Positions 46,900 to 58,830 of a stretch of 64,000 nucleotides of DNA are shown one piece after another (the stretch's first letter is position 1; the number at the start of each line of letters is the position of its first letter). The stretch is taken from contig OY720636.1 in NCBI GenBank assembly GCA_963169105.1, positions 92,672,583-92,736,582 of the forward strand, given 5' to 3'. Source of the stretch: Ceriagrion tenellum. Its lineage: Eukaryota; Arthropoda; Insecta; Odonata; Coenagrionidae. The translations under genes and the position numbers were made by a program. The notes below the pieces were generated by a model. That model saw only the letters and a program-made list of their open reading frames with translations, made no database searches and was not told the origin of the DNA.

Positions 46900-47480
46900 C
46901 CTCTGTCCATCTATCTGCCTAGCTGTCGCTACTCCTCTCGCTCCTCCTCCCAACTGCTTCTTTGCCCTTCCGACCTCTCCTCCCCCACACCCTCCCGCCC
47001 TCCCCCCCGCCTCCACACCCTCCCGCATCCCCCACACCCTCCCCCCGCCTCCACTCAACTCCCACGATCCACCCACGGCCCACCCTCGGCCTTTCCCGCC
47101 AGTCTAACTTCTGGGAACCACTAATAGCCTGCCACACGACCGCAGGCTCAACCTACCGCCCCCATCAACTCCTTCCCCTCCCCACATCCACCACCATTCA
47201 CTCCAAACCCAACCCTATATCATCACAAACTTCACATCCTCCCCCCCATTTGACCCCACTTCCCACCCTCTCACCACCCCACACACCATTCCCTAATGCA
47301 TTATCCGTCCACTTCATATTTTGTTTATCAAGTTGCCCGTGGCCCCCAACTCTTACCCCCCCCCTCACGGCCACCTCCCCCTGAGGGTCCAAGGCCTCCC
47401 TCAACTCAGCCCTCCATTCCTCCCTTCCTTCCTCGACCGCCTCCTCTAACCCCAATCTCCGACCTTCCAACTCCTCTCCA
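46900..47480 (+). repeat. C-rich island
   Basis: Among the most skewed stretches of the window: CCTCCCGCCCTCCCCCC and CCCTCCCCCCGCCTCC recur at 46980-47055, and C-rich sequence continues to 47470. Overlapping frames of up to 212 codons on the minus strand (47198-47836) and 140 on the plus strand are compositional. The complementary strand is G4-prone. Confidence 0.75.
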
Positions 47481-49104
47481 AAGGCGGGGAATTGAGCATT
47501 ACTATTCCGTCCGAGAGCTCTCGCTCTTTCCCGAGAGTCGCCTCCTCCAGCTTGGCCGTTCTCTCCGCGTTGTGCCGACTCTCCTGGATGCCACACAATC
47601 GGAATGTAATCACCAAAGCATTCGGTACACAGAAGTGAAGCGATAGGGATGGAGGCAAATAAACGTCGGGGATATTGAATATCCTGTTTGATTGGCCAAA
47701 GTGGACACAAAAATTTATCTTGAAAAGGGATTTCGGAAGGTGGACCGAGCGTTTGTCGGCGACCCCTGCCGACCCGGGAGTCTGAGTTCACGAGGCCGTA
47801 GTGAAAAGGTATTAGCTTAGGTTGGACATGCACCATTCTCGACTCAAGAAGTCCGGGTTGTGTCCACCATTAATTCAGAACCAATCATGTGTTTGTAAGA
47901 ACCTGATAACCATGTTTACGGAGCAATACCATTTAAACATGGCCCTCAGGCATTAATGTGAAATTGCAGCTAGTATATAAAACGGTCGCGTGATGTTATA
48001 AAAAATTATGGAATGCTGAGGTTTCATTTCGTTCCGAACAAATGTCCCAATGATTTTCTGTTAAACAATGCCCAGGGTAAAATAACGGAGCCGATAGAAT
48101 ACACACGATGTATCATGATATAGCTGATTAACATCACTGAGCCGAGGTAATTTCATAATAGTATCCTCATGTGTTGTCAATTGACTTATCAAGACATACA
48201 CATTAAAACAACGATAGTTTTTCATATCATGTTGCATGGGAAGTAAAGGGTTGATAAAAAACAAATATATATCTGAAGTTTTTGTTATTTAAACCGTAGA
48301 ATGTACAACTTTTAGAAACTAAAATAAGACACAGAAATGATCTTCGGATAATAAAATCGGTTGGAGAATATCTGCGTTTTTTTTGCGTGCAATAATCTTT
48401 GCCGTCACATATTCGACGCAGATCGGCCATCAACATCAGCATTAAATTATCCCAGTTCCATTGGGTTGAAAGGTCATAATTTCCGTAATTCCGTCACATT
48501 TAGTCTCTGACAATAATTAAAGAACATTGTAGCATTTTGTTAAAAAGCTGAAGATAATAGAAAATGAATTTTGCAGAACTCATAGAACTCGAAGTTCTAA
48601 TATAAAACATAGAAAAACTCCGATTGTTCGATGTCACCCAGGAACTGAAACACGCTGTAAAACTACAGACACTTTGATTTAGAAAAAATAATATTAACTA
48701 TATGTAGTCTTAATTATAAAGGTACGGAGAGTATTTTCTGAAATATCTAAATTTCAAAAAAACATTCTAGTGACATAATAATTATTGCAAAATATTTACA
48801 GAAAGCTTACAATTAATTCTGCGAAAATGTTTAAAAATTAAATGCAATTAAAAAATAATGATGGTCAGCGTAAACTTCTTGTATCTATCATCCAAATAGG
48901 TATTCGATAATTTTCATATCAGTGCGTCTAACACTCGTTTCTTCCCATCCTGATTCAATGGTTAACAGAACCAAATGTAATATATTCAAAACAGCGGCAA
49001 ATTATCCTTTAATATTTTATGCCTAGGATTTTTTTAATCAATTTAACTGAATTTATTGTGCTATAGGAAGTTCTTCAGTGCATTCTTTAGTCTACCTGGT
49101 GTGA
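47481..49104. other. Nothing recognised
   Basis: GC returns to background by about 47850. No repeats or coding frames identified. Confidence 0.5.
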
Positions 49105-49106
49105 TA

Positions 49107-49336
49107 CAGGGTGCGGTAGCATAATATGCTGCTTTGAAAAACCGACCATTAGAAAAGTAAGCCTCGACGGAAAACGCGCGCTATTGCTTCGGTCCAACGA
49201 ATTCTCGGTACTTAAGTGGATGGGAGAAAATGCTACATGATCCATCAGTTCAAATGATACCACCCGCACACTCTTACGATCAACCCTTGCTTCCTGGGGC
49301 CAAATTCAAATCATCAAATTATGCCGACGCACCCTG
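49107..49336. mobile_element. TA-flanked MITE, 230 bp, mariner-like ends
   Basis: Ends CAGGGTGCGGTAGCATAAT and (reverse complement of right end) CAGGGTGCGTCGGCATAAT pair over about 19 bp, each bordered by TA, as expected of Tc1/mariner-type insertion. On the minus strand the interior reads EFVGPKQ, stop, RAFSVEAYFSNGRFFKAAYY. That resembles the N-terminal helix-turn-helix stretch of insect transposases of this group, so the MITE may be an internal-deletion derivative of a full element. Confidence 0.72.
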
Positions 49337-49538
49337 TACTTTAAGAAAAGTCATCAAATATATGTATTTTAGCTTTAACTCTTTATGCGCGCCATAGGCA
49401 AAAATTTATCGCGCGATAGTTTAAAAAATAATAATAATTATTCGGAAATATTTTCGTAAGACAATTTCAAATGTTTTGGGGCGGACTTAAGAATCATCTA
49501 AGATTTTATATAACATAAAAATGATATGCTATTTTAAA

Positions 49539-49750
49539 TTAACCCTCCTGTTCTCCTCGGTTCATTATGACCGGAAACGAAATTTAGATCAACATAACCT
49601 TTTCATGCCTGATTATTATGACCTTGTATTTCGTGAATTTATTTATGTTGGTATTTCATATTTTTAATGTAAAATGGTTCATTATAATTTATTTTTTAGT
49701 AATCAAAACAAAAATTTACACTTGTGTCCCTTGAGTCAATATGACCCAAT
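49539..49750 (+). mobile_element. Possible piggyBac-like terminus, one end only
   Basis: TTAA-CCCTCCTGTTCTCC followed by GGTTCATTATGACC, and later GAGTCAATATGACCC, resembles repeats that start with TTAACCCTCCTG and carry internal ATGACC motifs. The second terminus is not visible. Confidence 0.35.
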
Positions 49751-50169
49751 GATTTTTTTTACCAATGTTTCATTTTTATTTTGGCAATTAATTCTAGAGA
49801 AATGCATTTTCTGCAAATTGCTTATAGTTAGAAGGTGGCATGCAAAATAATGTAAAGCAATTAAAAGCAAAATAATGTCAAGCGTAGAGCATGGAACTTG
49901 CATTTGATACTAAAGTTCTGTTTACTTGAAAATGTATATCATGTAAATTATTATGTTATTCCTTTAGTTTAATGACCCTTATATATAAAAATTATGATAT
50001 CGACTAACGTCAAATACCTGAAAATCACTGACAATTCAGGCGTAGCAGAAATATAGAAGAATATAGAGAAAGTATAGAAGAAGGGGAAATGCAAGAAACA
50101 TTTGGGGCGCTGTATTATGGAATCAGTAATGTACCAAGTCAGTAGTTAGTAAAACGGTCCTCGAATTCA

Positions 50170-50600
50170 AAGGTGATATAGAGATACCGTATCACTCCAG
50201 TTAGATCATGTCTCGAGTTCGCCACGAGTATTTGCAACCCTGATCAAAAAGACTTTTGACACGACAAATTAACATACGACATAGGAAAACCGCACGTATA
50301 GTCACTACCCGGGCGTAGAGATTGTGAAAAAGTACTCGTAAGTATTTGCCTTAAAATCTCTAAAGACTCGAAGGCTACACGCAAGGCTTAAATTAATTGA
50401 AAAAATTTAGATCAGGTAAGTTTTAGTACGGTACGGTATTATCTAATCCCGCACTATATTTATAGAACGGATAGAAATGACAAAATTAGCGAAACACACC
50501 GCCGGTATGCTGTCCGATATACAGGTAAGGGAGCTGAAATTACTTTTATTTTAAACCAAATCAGAGCCGCATACCTCCCTCAGGAGGATTCATAAACTTA
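50170..50600 (+). mobile_element. CR1/L2-like LINE remnant, strongly decayed
   Basis: Plus-strand translation contains SCLEFATSICNPDQKDF, then HRKTARIVTT, matching RPxLEYA..VWDP.QKD and QRKAARFV in the 43018 copy. SKDSKATRKA is the W..L..RR..ARL region in another frame. The 3' part fades around a GAACGGATAGAAATGAC stretch. It is a different, older subfamily. Confidence 0.65.
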
Positions 50601-51949
50601 AATGGCAAACATTGAGAGAGAGAGATGAGACCGAAGTATCATTTGAAGCACGTCCTCATTGTAGGAAAAGAGGATGACGACCTAATTTGCTGGTTTCATG
50701 GCGAGTCGTCCTTACAAAGAGGGCACCATCAAAAGACATATCCTTGCTTCTTCCTTCCTCCCTATCATATTATTGAATCTCATAACAAGGGCAAGCCAAC
50801 GATGAACGCGTTTAACCTTTACTGATTTCTAATTTGTATTACCTATTCTACTGATAGAACTTGCTAGAAAGTACCAGAACTCTTCAGTTTCCACAATGTC
50901 TGGTCAAATTAGGATATATAACACTATTTTATATTATTTAAATCGGAAATTCTCATTTATTCTTAACGGGAGCAATAAAAGAAGATATATTGGAGTAGTT
51001 CTGCTCATACAGAATAGAACCTGACTTTCAATTTCTTATATTTTTTATTGTACACAGTAGACACTGCACGTTTCTTCACATAATGGTGCGCAATATTAAA
51101 TCATTTCACTGAAAGTATTTCATTTTTTCATTATAAAACTCAGTGTATAAGGCAGACATCTCGTCCATTGTCTCAGAGTTTATGAGAAACTATCGTAATA
51201 CTCTCCAATTCAGACGTACGATTGTTGTAAATAATCGATCTCAGGTATGCAGTCGAATATCAGTAGCAAATAATTATCAAATAGAATACAAACGAAAAAT
51301 TATTGCGAAGAACACAAAGTAAAGGCTCAATTGACAAATCATAAAATTTAATGACCACAGAATTTGATATTGTAACGGACTCAGTTTTCAAGGAAAAATC
51401 GATAATTAATTGCAGCGGCAATAGAAACATTGAAATTGCTGTCCATTCGGTGATAATTCTCCATGCCAATCAATTAATACCTTATTAATGGCACCGAGGA
51501 TAACGCTATCAACACACTGACACAAAGTAACCCTGAACTCTTTATTTACAAACACGGATATGTTACATTACTACATAAAATCATAAGTATTAACCAAGAG
51601 TACTACAAGTTAGCTACCTGCCAGGTAGTAACAATAAAATACTATGGTATGGAAATTTAAATGGTCAGTGACCAACAGAAGAGAACAAAAGTAATAAATA
51701 TAAACATGAAAATAAAAAGAAAAAATTAGTCCAAAATAAATTTTTGGCACTTTCTCTTGAAAACATTTATGCCACCAGGAAAGGCCTCAAACAGTTTTGC
51801 AGGAAGACGTCAGTCCATTATAATCCTGCTGATTGGAAATTGGCAATTTTTTTACATTAGTTCTGTGAGACCGGCATTACACCTTGTATTGATGATTATT
51901 TCTATCTATTTAGTTAGGGATTACCAATTTCTACGAAAACTGCTACAAA
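50601..51949. other. Nothing recognised
   Basis: AT-rich with short frames only. Confidence 0.5.
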
Positions 51950-52080
51950 GACCTCCGCGGGTTTCTTTTTTATCGGCATTTTTCGATTTCTCCCCGCGTT
52001 GAACCATTTTTATGGGCGACCATTTCGCCGGATTTCCTGATGGCTTCATCAGGTCCTAATGAACAGGGGAATCATCTGCC
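51950..52080 (-). repeat. Solo CCTGATGAAGCC...GGCGAAATGGTCGCC motif unit
   Basis: Minus strand at about 52055 to 52015 reads ACCTGATGAAGCCATCAGG, then AAATCCGGCGAAATGGTCGC. It has the same CTGATGA / GCC...GGC / GAAA order as the foldbacks, but without an inverted partner here. Confidence 0.5.
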
Positions 52081-52215
52081 ACTATATACAGTGCTCTGAT
52101 CCGTTAGTTGTCCGTTGGGATCTAGTCCGGAGCGCTTTGATTGGCTGAAGAGTCGGACGGTTTTGGATTGTTGAAAATCGGTTCAAAAGTAGAGCAGAGC
52201 AAATAGCCATCCTAT

Positions 52216-52560
52216 TTGTTAAAATTATTCGGATTCTTAACGATTTCAATCGCCTCCCGTATCAATTTCCTATTTATGTCTCAGCCCCACTCCCATGCTT
52301 TTTCTCCCTCCATTGCGCGAAACAGTACGCAGAGTCTATTTACTTTTCTTCTCCTTCCCAGAGTGTCCCATGCTAGTTCTTTGCGCAGTTTAATGACACA
52401 CTCTATCCCCTTATGCTTCCCCGTTAAACAACTGGCTGCCTTAATTTATACTTTCTCAATGGCTTTTATTAGCCCCTCTTCATGTGGGTCCAAGACTACT
52501 GATGCATATACCAAAATTGGTCTTATCAGAATATATGTACTTGTATATATCTAACATTCA
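52216..52560 (-). mobile_element. CR1/L2-like LINE C-terminal fragment, second family
   Basis: Minus-strand reading has LIRPILVYASVVLDPHEEGL, IKAIEKV, stop, IKAASCLTGKHKG, then LAWDTLGRRRKVNRLCVLFR. These match the LVRP.LEYAS.VWDP, IE..Q.KAARF and L.W..L..RR...RL positions of CR1/L2-type ORF2, with one in-frame stop in about 90 codons. It is better preserved than most copies here and clearly a different family from 43018. Confidence 0.8.
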
Positions 52561-53209
52561 TTCACTCAGACCGCTCAGCGGCAAAGACATACAAATAAAT
52601 ATTCAAACAGTAATATTATAATTATAAATGTTTACTAGTATGTACCTATATATGCTAGCAAATATATAATAGAATTTTGTATACATACATATCCTCTGGT
52701 GCGGTAAGAAACGGTTATTGAATACGGTGGGCTTAGATAATTAACGCAGAGATTCAAGTGCATTGATGACTCACGGATGGAGTGGCATCTCTTATTTGGG
52801 AATAAAGGTTTTAGGTTCCAGCAGAATATTAGGTTAATGCAAAGAGAATACAAAGCAGACCAGGAAAGATAGATAGTTACCTAAATCACACCAAAAAAAA
52901 AGCATAAGCAATCTAGGCCTCCAACGCAACAAGTGGGCAGATGGTTAAGAGAGAATACATAGCGTTCGGGAAATTTGGCCGAGTGAAACGCCCCTAATAG
53001 AAAATAGTTGATGCTGATAAAAATAAATGGAGACTCAAATGAAGAAAATAGGGGTAGTAATAAAGTATGGGGCTAGCCGGTGATGAAAAGAATAAATGCA
53101 TTTCGTACATAGCCGTATATTAGCCTAAAAGGCAACTGTAGGACGATTGGCGAGATATGCTAGGTGTCAGCCAATTCAGCACTATAAATGCGAATAAATC
53201 GTTAATTGA
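52561..53209. other. Nothing recognised
   Basis: AT-rich spacer with no repeats or frames identified. Confidence 0.45.
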
Positions 53210-53612
53210 TTGTTCAATCCTAAGAATGTTTGACTGCAGCCCTCCATCCTACCCTATCTAATGCTAGTTCCCTTACCTCCTGGTATCTCTCCCTATGTAC
53301 TTTCCTCTTTATTTGGTCCATGTACTTATTCCTGGGTCTTCCTCTTTGGACTTTTCCCTATATTTTGCCTTCAATTATGTTTTTCCCAAACCCATTGTGT
53401 CTCAGGGTGTGTCCAATCCATCTCGTTCTTCTTTTCTCTGTGGTGTTCCTTATGGTCCTTTCCTCATCTACTCTTCTGTAAACTCCATCATTTCTTATTT
53501 TGTCCGTCCATTTTTTCTTCCGTATCCTCCTCCAGCACCAGGTTTCGGAGGCCACTGGTCTTTCTGGTCCGCTCTTCCAATGGTTCATTTATTCGATCCA
53601 TAGAGTACCACG
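53210..53612 (-). mobile_element. RTE/BovB-like LINE, C-terminal tail (copy 5, best preserved)
   Basis: The minus-strand frame 53588-53358 reads 76 codons without a stop, including ASETWCWRRIRKKKWTDKIR, NDGVYRRVDEERTIRNTTEK and RRTRWIGHTLRHNGFGKNII. After a shift it continues with the GR.RNK.MDQIKR and LAL.RG.W.AAV region toward 53210. This is the youngest-looking member of the family at 4236, 5885, 25748 and 27980 and gives the reference protein sequence for them. Confidence 0.87.
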
Positions 53613-55414
53613 TTCTAGGCAAACACACATGAAATGTTAATACAAATACCGAATCATAAAAATGAACACCGGACAGCAGCGCCACTGGCGGTACAGAGAA
53701 AAACGCGTCTCCTGGGCTGAGTAGTCTGTTCACTGTGACGTCATGACAATCAACATGCCATAATATACTGATCCCAATAGGAGATGAAGGAGTCCCATTA
53801 TAATATGCATAAGAAAAGATTATTACCATTTCCTAGTCCCTATCCCCATTTATACCCCTAGGAAGGCTTATTTCAACGCTCATATTCCCCTCATTTGATT
53901 AGTACGCATTCGTCTATAACTACCTTCCGTTGGAATTAAAAATAAGCTTCAAAGACACTTAAATTCCGGAGCAATATTTGTCCTTGATCTTCGTAAAGAT
54001 GAACATATCTCCCACCTCCTTCACAACTTGCCATGGTTTGAGATCTCTTCTAGGAGGAAGTATTTGTTTGTTTCATTCCTCTTTCCGCTTTTTGGTTATA
54101 AAAATCCAGCGTATCTATAACCCATGTTTCAAACCAAATTAGACTGTTTTTATATCCACTAGGACTGCCCTTTATACGTCCTATACCTCGGACAGACACC
54201 TAAAATGTTTTCTTATTTCTAGGTTAAAAACACCTAGCCTGAATCCCTGCCATTATCGATATACAATTCTTCCTCTCTGTCTATTTCCAAGGATAAACTA
54301 TAAAATTATTATTATTATGAGCATACATGTCTTAAATCTAAATTTCCATCCAATTATTGTATATTCTGTATTTACATGGTGATCTGTGAAATTATTGTAT
54401 TCTTTTCCTCTTTCTCTGTTAGATATCTCATTTTCCACTTTAGAATTTATGTTTATTTATCGGTTGCTGACAAACTTTTATTTTTGTCACTATGGTTTGT
54501 TTGCAACATATGTTTATTCGTTCTTTGTTTTCATTGAAAATAGAACTTAAAATGTATTCTCTATTTTGCTGTTATGGGGCAACCTGGAGCACAGAAAACG
54601 TTATTCTTATAAAACAAAAATATTTTTTAGAACAACGTTGTACGTGTCATGGCAATCGTCTGATTCTTGAATCAACTGGAATTTTTGTTCCTTGTTTGAT
54701 CGAAACAATGATGTGAAAAACAACAAGCAAAAAGTTGAAACAATCATGCTAATTAATAACCATTACATCAGAGACCAGTTCTAACGGATTTTCTTTTAAG
54801 TAGAAAATCACAGCCGCAAAATAAAAGCATATAAAGTTCTGTGTATAAGATTTCGGTCGTAGTTTAGCGAAATACCGTGAGGTAAAATAAAAAATTCAAT
54901 TCCGGCCCTCTGTGACGGTTATTTAACTTACAGCCTGGGAAATCCAATGCAAAAGATAAATCTAATCGAATTAAGGTGGACAGAACATTGTCAAAAACCA
55001 AAAACAAATGAGTTTTACACAAAGTGTTATACCTGTTAAGACATAATTAATGTATGATATCTTAACAGGTAAATAAGGTATGGACTCGGTGTGTACATGT
55101 GTCTCTAAGAATGGGATGCGATTCTCCTCTACATAATACATTTGACTAGCTTACTGGTGGATTGTATTTGCCGACTGAGATTTGCCAAAGCCGCAATCAT
55201 AACAATATTCCGCTGAGAGGCAACAATTTTCATGGTTTATGAGATGATTTTTATGTATTCTAACAGGTTTCTTGAGCAAAAGTAGTAAAAAATATTCCTT
55301 TAAGGTATGGATGGAAAATAATGCAAGCACTGGCGCAAATTCTGAAGATTCCGGCGATATTCTATGGAACCGAAACATTACTGATAATCACAAAACGAGA
55401 AAATTCCACAAGTA
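53613..55414. other. Nothing recognised except a 12-bp hairpin
   Basis: TACCTGTTAAGA at about 55030 and TCTTAACAGGTA at about 55060 form a perfect inverted repeat with an 18-base loop. The rest is AT-rich with short frames. Confidence 0.5.
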
Positions 55415-55530
55415 ACATTTTATAATGACCTAGGTTTCGCTTGTTACAGCATCATCAGGTGATTACCTTTTGGTCACACCTATTCATATCAGATGATCAA
55501 TTAAAAAACCTAGGTCACAATAAAGTTGTA
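55415..55530. repeat. Foldback/solo unit with CCTGATGATGC...GCGAAACC motif
   Basis: Minus strand: CACCTGATGATGCTGTAACA, AGCGAAACCTAGGTCATTAT. The outer string AATGACCTAGGTTT (from about 55425) is repeated in inverse as AAACCTAGGTCACAATAA at 55506-55523. Same grammar as the 37300, 44134 and 57966 elements. Confidence 0.7.
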
Positions 55531-57410
55531 CTAATGGAATTTGTTCATTTTGTAATTTGTCAGCAGGCATTGGTACTTTGTATGCATTTAGAAAGCGCAA
55601 AAGTGATGCTACAGCAAGTCACAATTAAGTTGATTGTATTTTTCCGAATAATTAAATCGTCAGCGTATTTAAAACTTAATTTTTGCGTGATATTGACGGA
55701 GCATTTGAGACATTAAAAAGATTTTCAAAATCATAATCTCATGCTTAACATCTCCATTCCACAAACACCAACGAGGTTGTACAACATGGGATTATTTTGA
55801 ATTAACATACCATCTCATTTGTTAAAACTGTTTACAAAATCGTAAAATGTCATTAAAAAGCTGAAATATTGATAGTTCAAGACCGTCACACACTTTTTGG
55901 ATGAAACACAATCGATCGGGAGAAGATTATGTTTGTCATCTGCTAAATATTCAGGGTTATTATATCATCAACTATTCCCGTATTTTGATATATTGGTAAA
56001 AGGGTCGAGATACCTCCAACCAATGCAATGAACGATAAAAAAAGCTGAATTAATTACATGAAGCATCCTTATTTTATTTACTGGTGAGAGTCGAATAAAT
56101 GTTAGAGTTTCTGCAGGTAAGCACATCAATGCATTATTGTCCATTTGTATGGGTAGAAAATTCCTTTGCACGATTTCGATTCTATTCCAGAATACAATAA
56201 ATCATATAATTAGCATCATTAAACTAGGTTAAACATTTAAATGAGAGTTTCATCCAGTTTTAACACTACTAATCCTCTTAAAACGTTATGAGAAAAGGTA
56301 CCTTAATGGCGCAGTCCCAGGGAAAATCATTGGAATTACTCTCCTCCATTAACGCGTATAATGCGGCATTATTACGCCAAGCTCCTTTCAATTCGGTCCC
56401 ACTGTACTCTTATCACTCTTATTGTTGCCCACAGAATGCGAACGGCTCCCCAGCCATGAAGCTTAAGGATAACAACAGGCCATTTTTTCAAATCCCATGG
56501 GCTCATGATCTATAAAAATTCTCTGACATTTATCGGATGAGAATGTTGCAGTAAAGCCCATTATAGAAACATATGCCAAGATTTTACACTCTGATGAAGG
56601 AAACAATCCAATGAACAGCCTAATGTATCCCATTTACGAGGATATAACAGAATGCAGCCTCGAGTGTTTAGTGGATTAAATACTAACATTACCTGTCTCT
56701 ACTTTTGTGCAATCACGCTAAAGGGCCAGTGCAACTTCCATATCGGATATCGCGCTCTCACGATACTTGCGCGCGCTCTCACGATCCTGCAGTGTCTAGC
56801 TGTGGAATGGTAAATAGAAAAATTTTGCATCAGACATCATCATCTGTTGGAATGTCTCACAATTTGAAGGACATTTCTTCAGAGTGACATCTAGTTAAAA
56901 CATGCAGTCAAACAGGTGTACGTACAAAATACATAAAATCCCGCAAATGGAAGTCATGTTCACGTAAAACACCTCGTTTAATCTTTAAATAGACTGAAAA
57001 TTACAATATCGATGAGAATTTACATTCAATACATGACTCAAACGAGGGCAGCCATTTCAATTTATTTTTTTCTTCTTATTTCATACAAGGTATTTAAACT
57101 GTTTCATGCAAAAAAGAGTTTTTTTCGTTTTTAATTAAAATAATGGATAGATTTCCTAAAATAAGCATGAAAATCAATCCAAAAATAACGGAATTTTTCG
57201 TCAAAAATAGAGAATATGTTACAATTTAACCCGAGGAGAAATTTTGTTAGCAAATTTTTGTAGCAATAAACAAGTGGCAGTATACGCAATTGAACTCACG
57301 TTGAGATATGAAGTATCAATTGGATACTGACCAACTCTGGGCCAAGGCATAGACTCATTAGGCTAACTACTAGGATTTCCAATTCCAGAAATATTCCTGA
57401 GGATACCATA
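55531..57410. other. Nothing recognised
   Basis: Frames at 55441, 56288 and 56705 (60-91 codons) show no motif. AT-rich background. Confidence 0.45.
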
Positions 57411-57500
57411 AGAGTTAGCTATGGTGTGACATTATGGTCCATTAGATATGGCAATCGAGAACTAGATATAAAGGATTCGATTCCCAGTCCAGGAAACGCC
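57411..57500 (+). mobile_element. tRNA-like SINE remnant (SINE-C-like)
   Basis: GTTAGCTATGGTGTGAC (A-box-like), then GGATTCGATTCCCAG and TCCAGG, as at the end of the 45835 copy. The head is more diverged and the anticodon arm is not clear. Confidence 0.5.
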
Positions 57501-57965
57501 CAAGCGAAGCGTGAAAAACAAGCAAGCAAAGAAAAGCCCAAGATAAGAAAGCGTTCATGGCTAAAAGTCAACTACTGTGTTCAAAGAGGATTGATCTACA
57601 AATTAGAAAACAGAACTTGAAAACACAAACACTGCAAGTTATTTATTTCGATGTTAATATGGAGTAACTATAAAACTTGGCGTTCTTTCTCAATTCTCCA
57701 ACTCTCGACACTGGTAGCAAAAATAACTCAATAAGGTTTTTTAAAAATTTTCCTGTTTTTTAACATAATTCATAACTCAATCACCAGTTTTAGTGACTGA
57801 CGACTAATAACGCCTACGAGGCCACTGCCTCTAATCGGATACACATTCTGCTGGAAGGCGCTCCAAATAAATCTTTTATAAAGGAAACCGGGAAAAAATT
57901 CTGACAAAATTCAAGATATCCATATATAAAAGCGTATCAGGCTCAACTTTGTGGAAGCGAAATAT

Positions 57966-58160
57966 ATCCATTTCAAAATGAAAAACAATTGTAATTCTCC
58001 ACACAGAATTTTTTACGTTTGTTTCAGCGCCTAGTGCCATTATCAAGGTATTTATCATTATCAAGGCCTTGATAATGGCACTAGGTGCTGAAACCATGGT
58101 CGGCAAAGATTAAAAATTCTGTGTGGAAAGTTACAATTGTTTTTCATTTTGAAATGGATC
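57966..58160. mobile_element. Foldback element with CCTTGATAATGGC...GAAACCATGGTC
   Basis: Arms of about 85 bp run from ATCCATTTCAAAATGAAAAA to the inverse TTTTTCATTTTGAAATGGAT and meet near 58045. The right arm reads CCTTGATAATGGCACTAGGT, GCTGAAACCATGGTCGG. GGCAC pairs with GTGCT around TAG, and ACC pairs with GGT around AT. The left arm carries the inverse with GCGCTGAAAC. No coding capacity. Confidence 0.82.
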
Positions 58161-58599
58161 AAATATCCACATTCTTTTTGGAAAAATGTAAGGGAAGTAG
58201 ACTAGGTATTGGGCTACACATTAAATTGATGTGGGATCACCACACAGATGTTTGAATTAGCTGTGATTCAATTACTTCGCGAGTCACTTGAATCCAAAGA
58301 GCGCATTAAAAAGCTTCGGAGAGAGCCTTTGACGTCCTTTTCGAAAAAAAATGTGTAATCTCTAGTGATGCTCTTGCTCTATATTTTCAGTCAGTTTCAC
58401 TTGTAAATTTGATTCCAAATTTACGAATTAGAGGAATTACTGAGCCATCAAAGCAGCTTTCACGGATTACCTAACTGAGGACATACTTAATTGGCCAAAG
58501 TGTCCAGCATCCACATCAAAGCACCTAGTTTTTGTAGTAGCCGCTGTCATCATCGGCAGCCTAAAACTTTACGGCCGGTGACCTTATGTAAGAGTAAGG
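58161..58599. other. Nothing recognised
   Basis: No repeat or coding frame identified. Confidence 0.4.
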
Positions 58600-58830
58600 G
58601 CTCGACATAGTTCCATTAGAACTGTATATGTAGAAACAAGACAAGACCCGTGTTTTTGTATTCCCCCAGTTCAGGATATCCACATTTCATAAATCCTTCA
58701 CAGTTTTTGCCTCAAAGTTGTGGAATGACTTGCCAAAACACGCGAAAGACAGTGTATTGCTGGAAATATTTAAGAGAAAAATGTCAGAAATTCGCTCTTC
58801 AGTGATTCTTGATCAGTGATCATGTTATTC
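58600..58830 (+). mobile_element. Non-LTR retrotransposon ORF2 C-terminal end
   Basis: Plus-strand frame RQDKTRVFVFPQFRISTFHK, SFTVFASKLWNDLPKHAKDS, VLLEIFKRKMSEI then stop. This is the SF....A.LWN.LP......S...FK..L ending characteristic of CR1/Jockey/L2-type ORF2. About 60 codons are uninterrupted. No simple tail was recognised downstream. Confidence 0.75.

Noticed and set aside
46962..47384. 140-codon proline-rich plus-strand frame
   Set aside because: Compositional artefact of the C-rich island; proline and serine dominate with no sequence motif.
47198..47836. 212-codon minus-strand open frame, the longest in the window
   Set aside because: Its downstream half is antisense to the C-rich island, giving a glycine/glutamate/arginine-rich low-complexity translation. 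No domain, and overlapping frames exist on the opposite strand.
53261..53632. 123-codon plus-strand frame and overlapping 102- and 83-codon frames
   Set aside because: Antisense shadows of the RTE/BovB-like LINE tail, whose real coding strand is minus.
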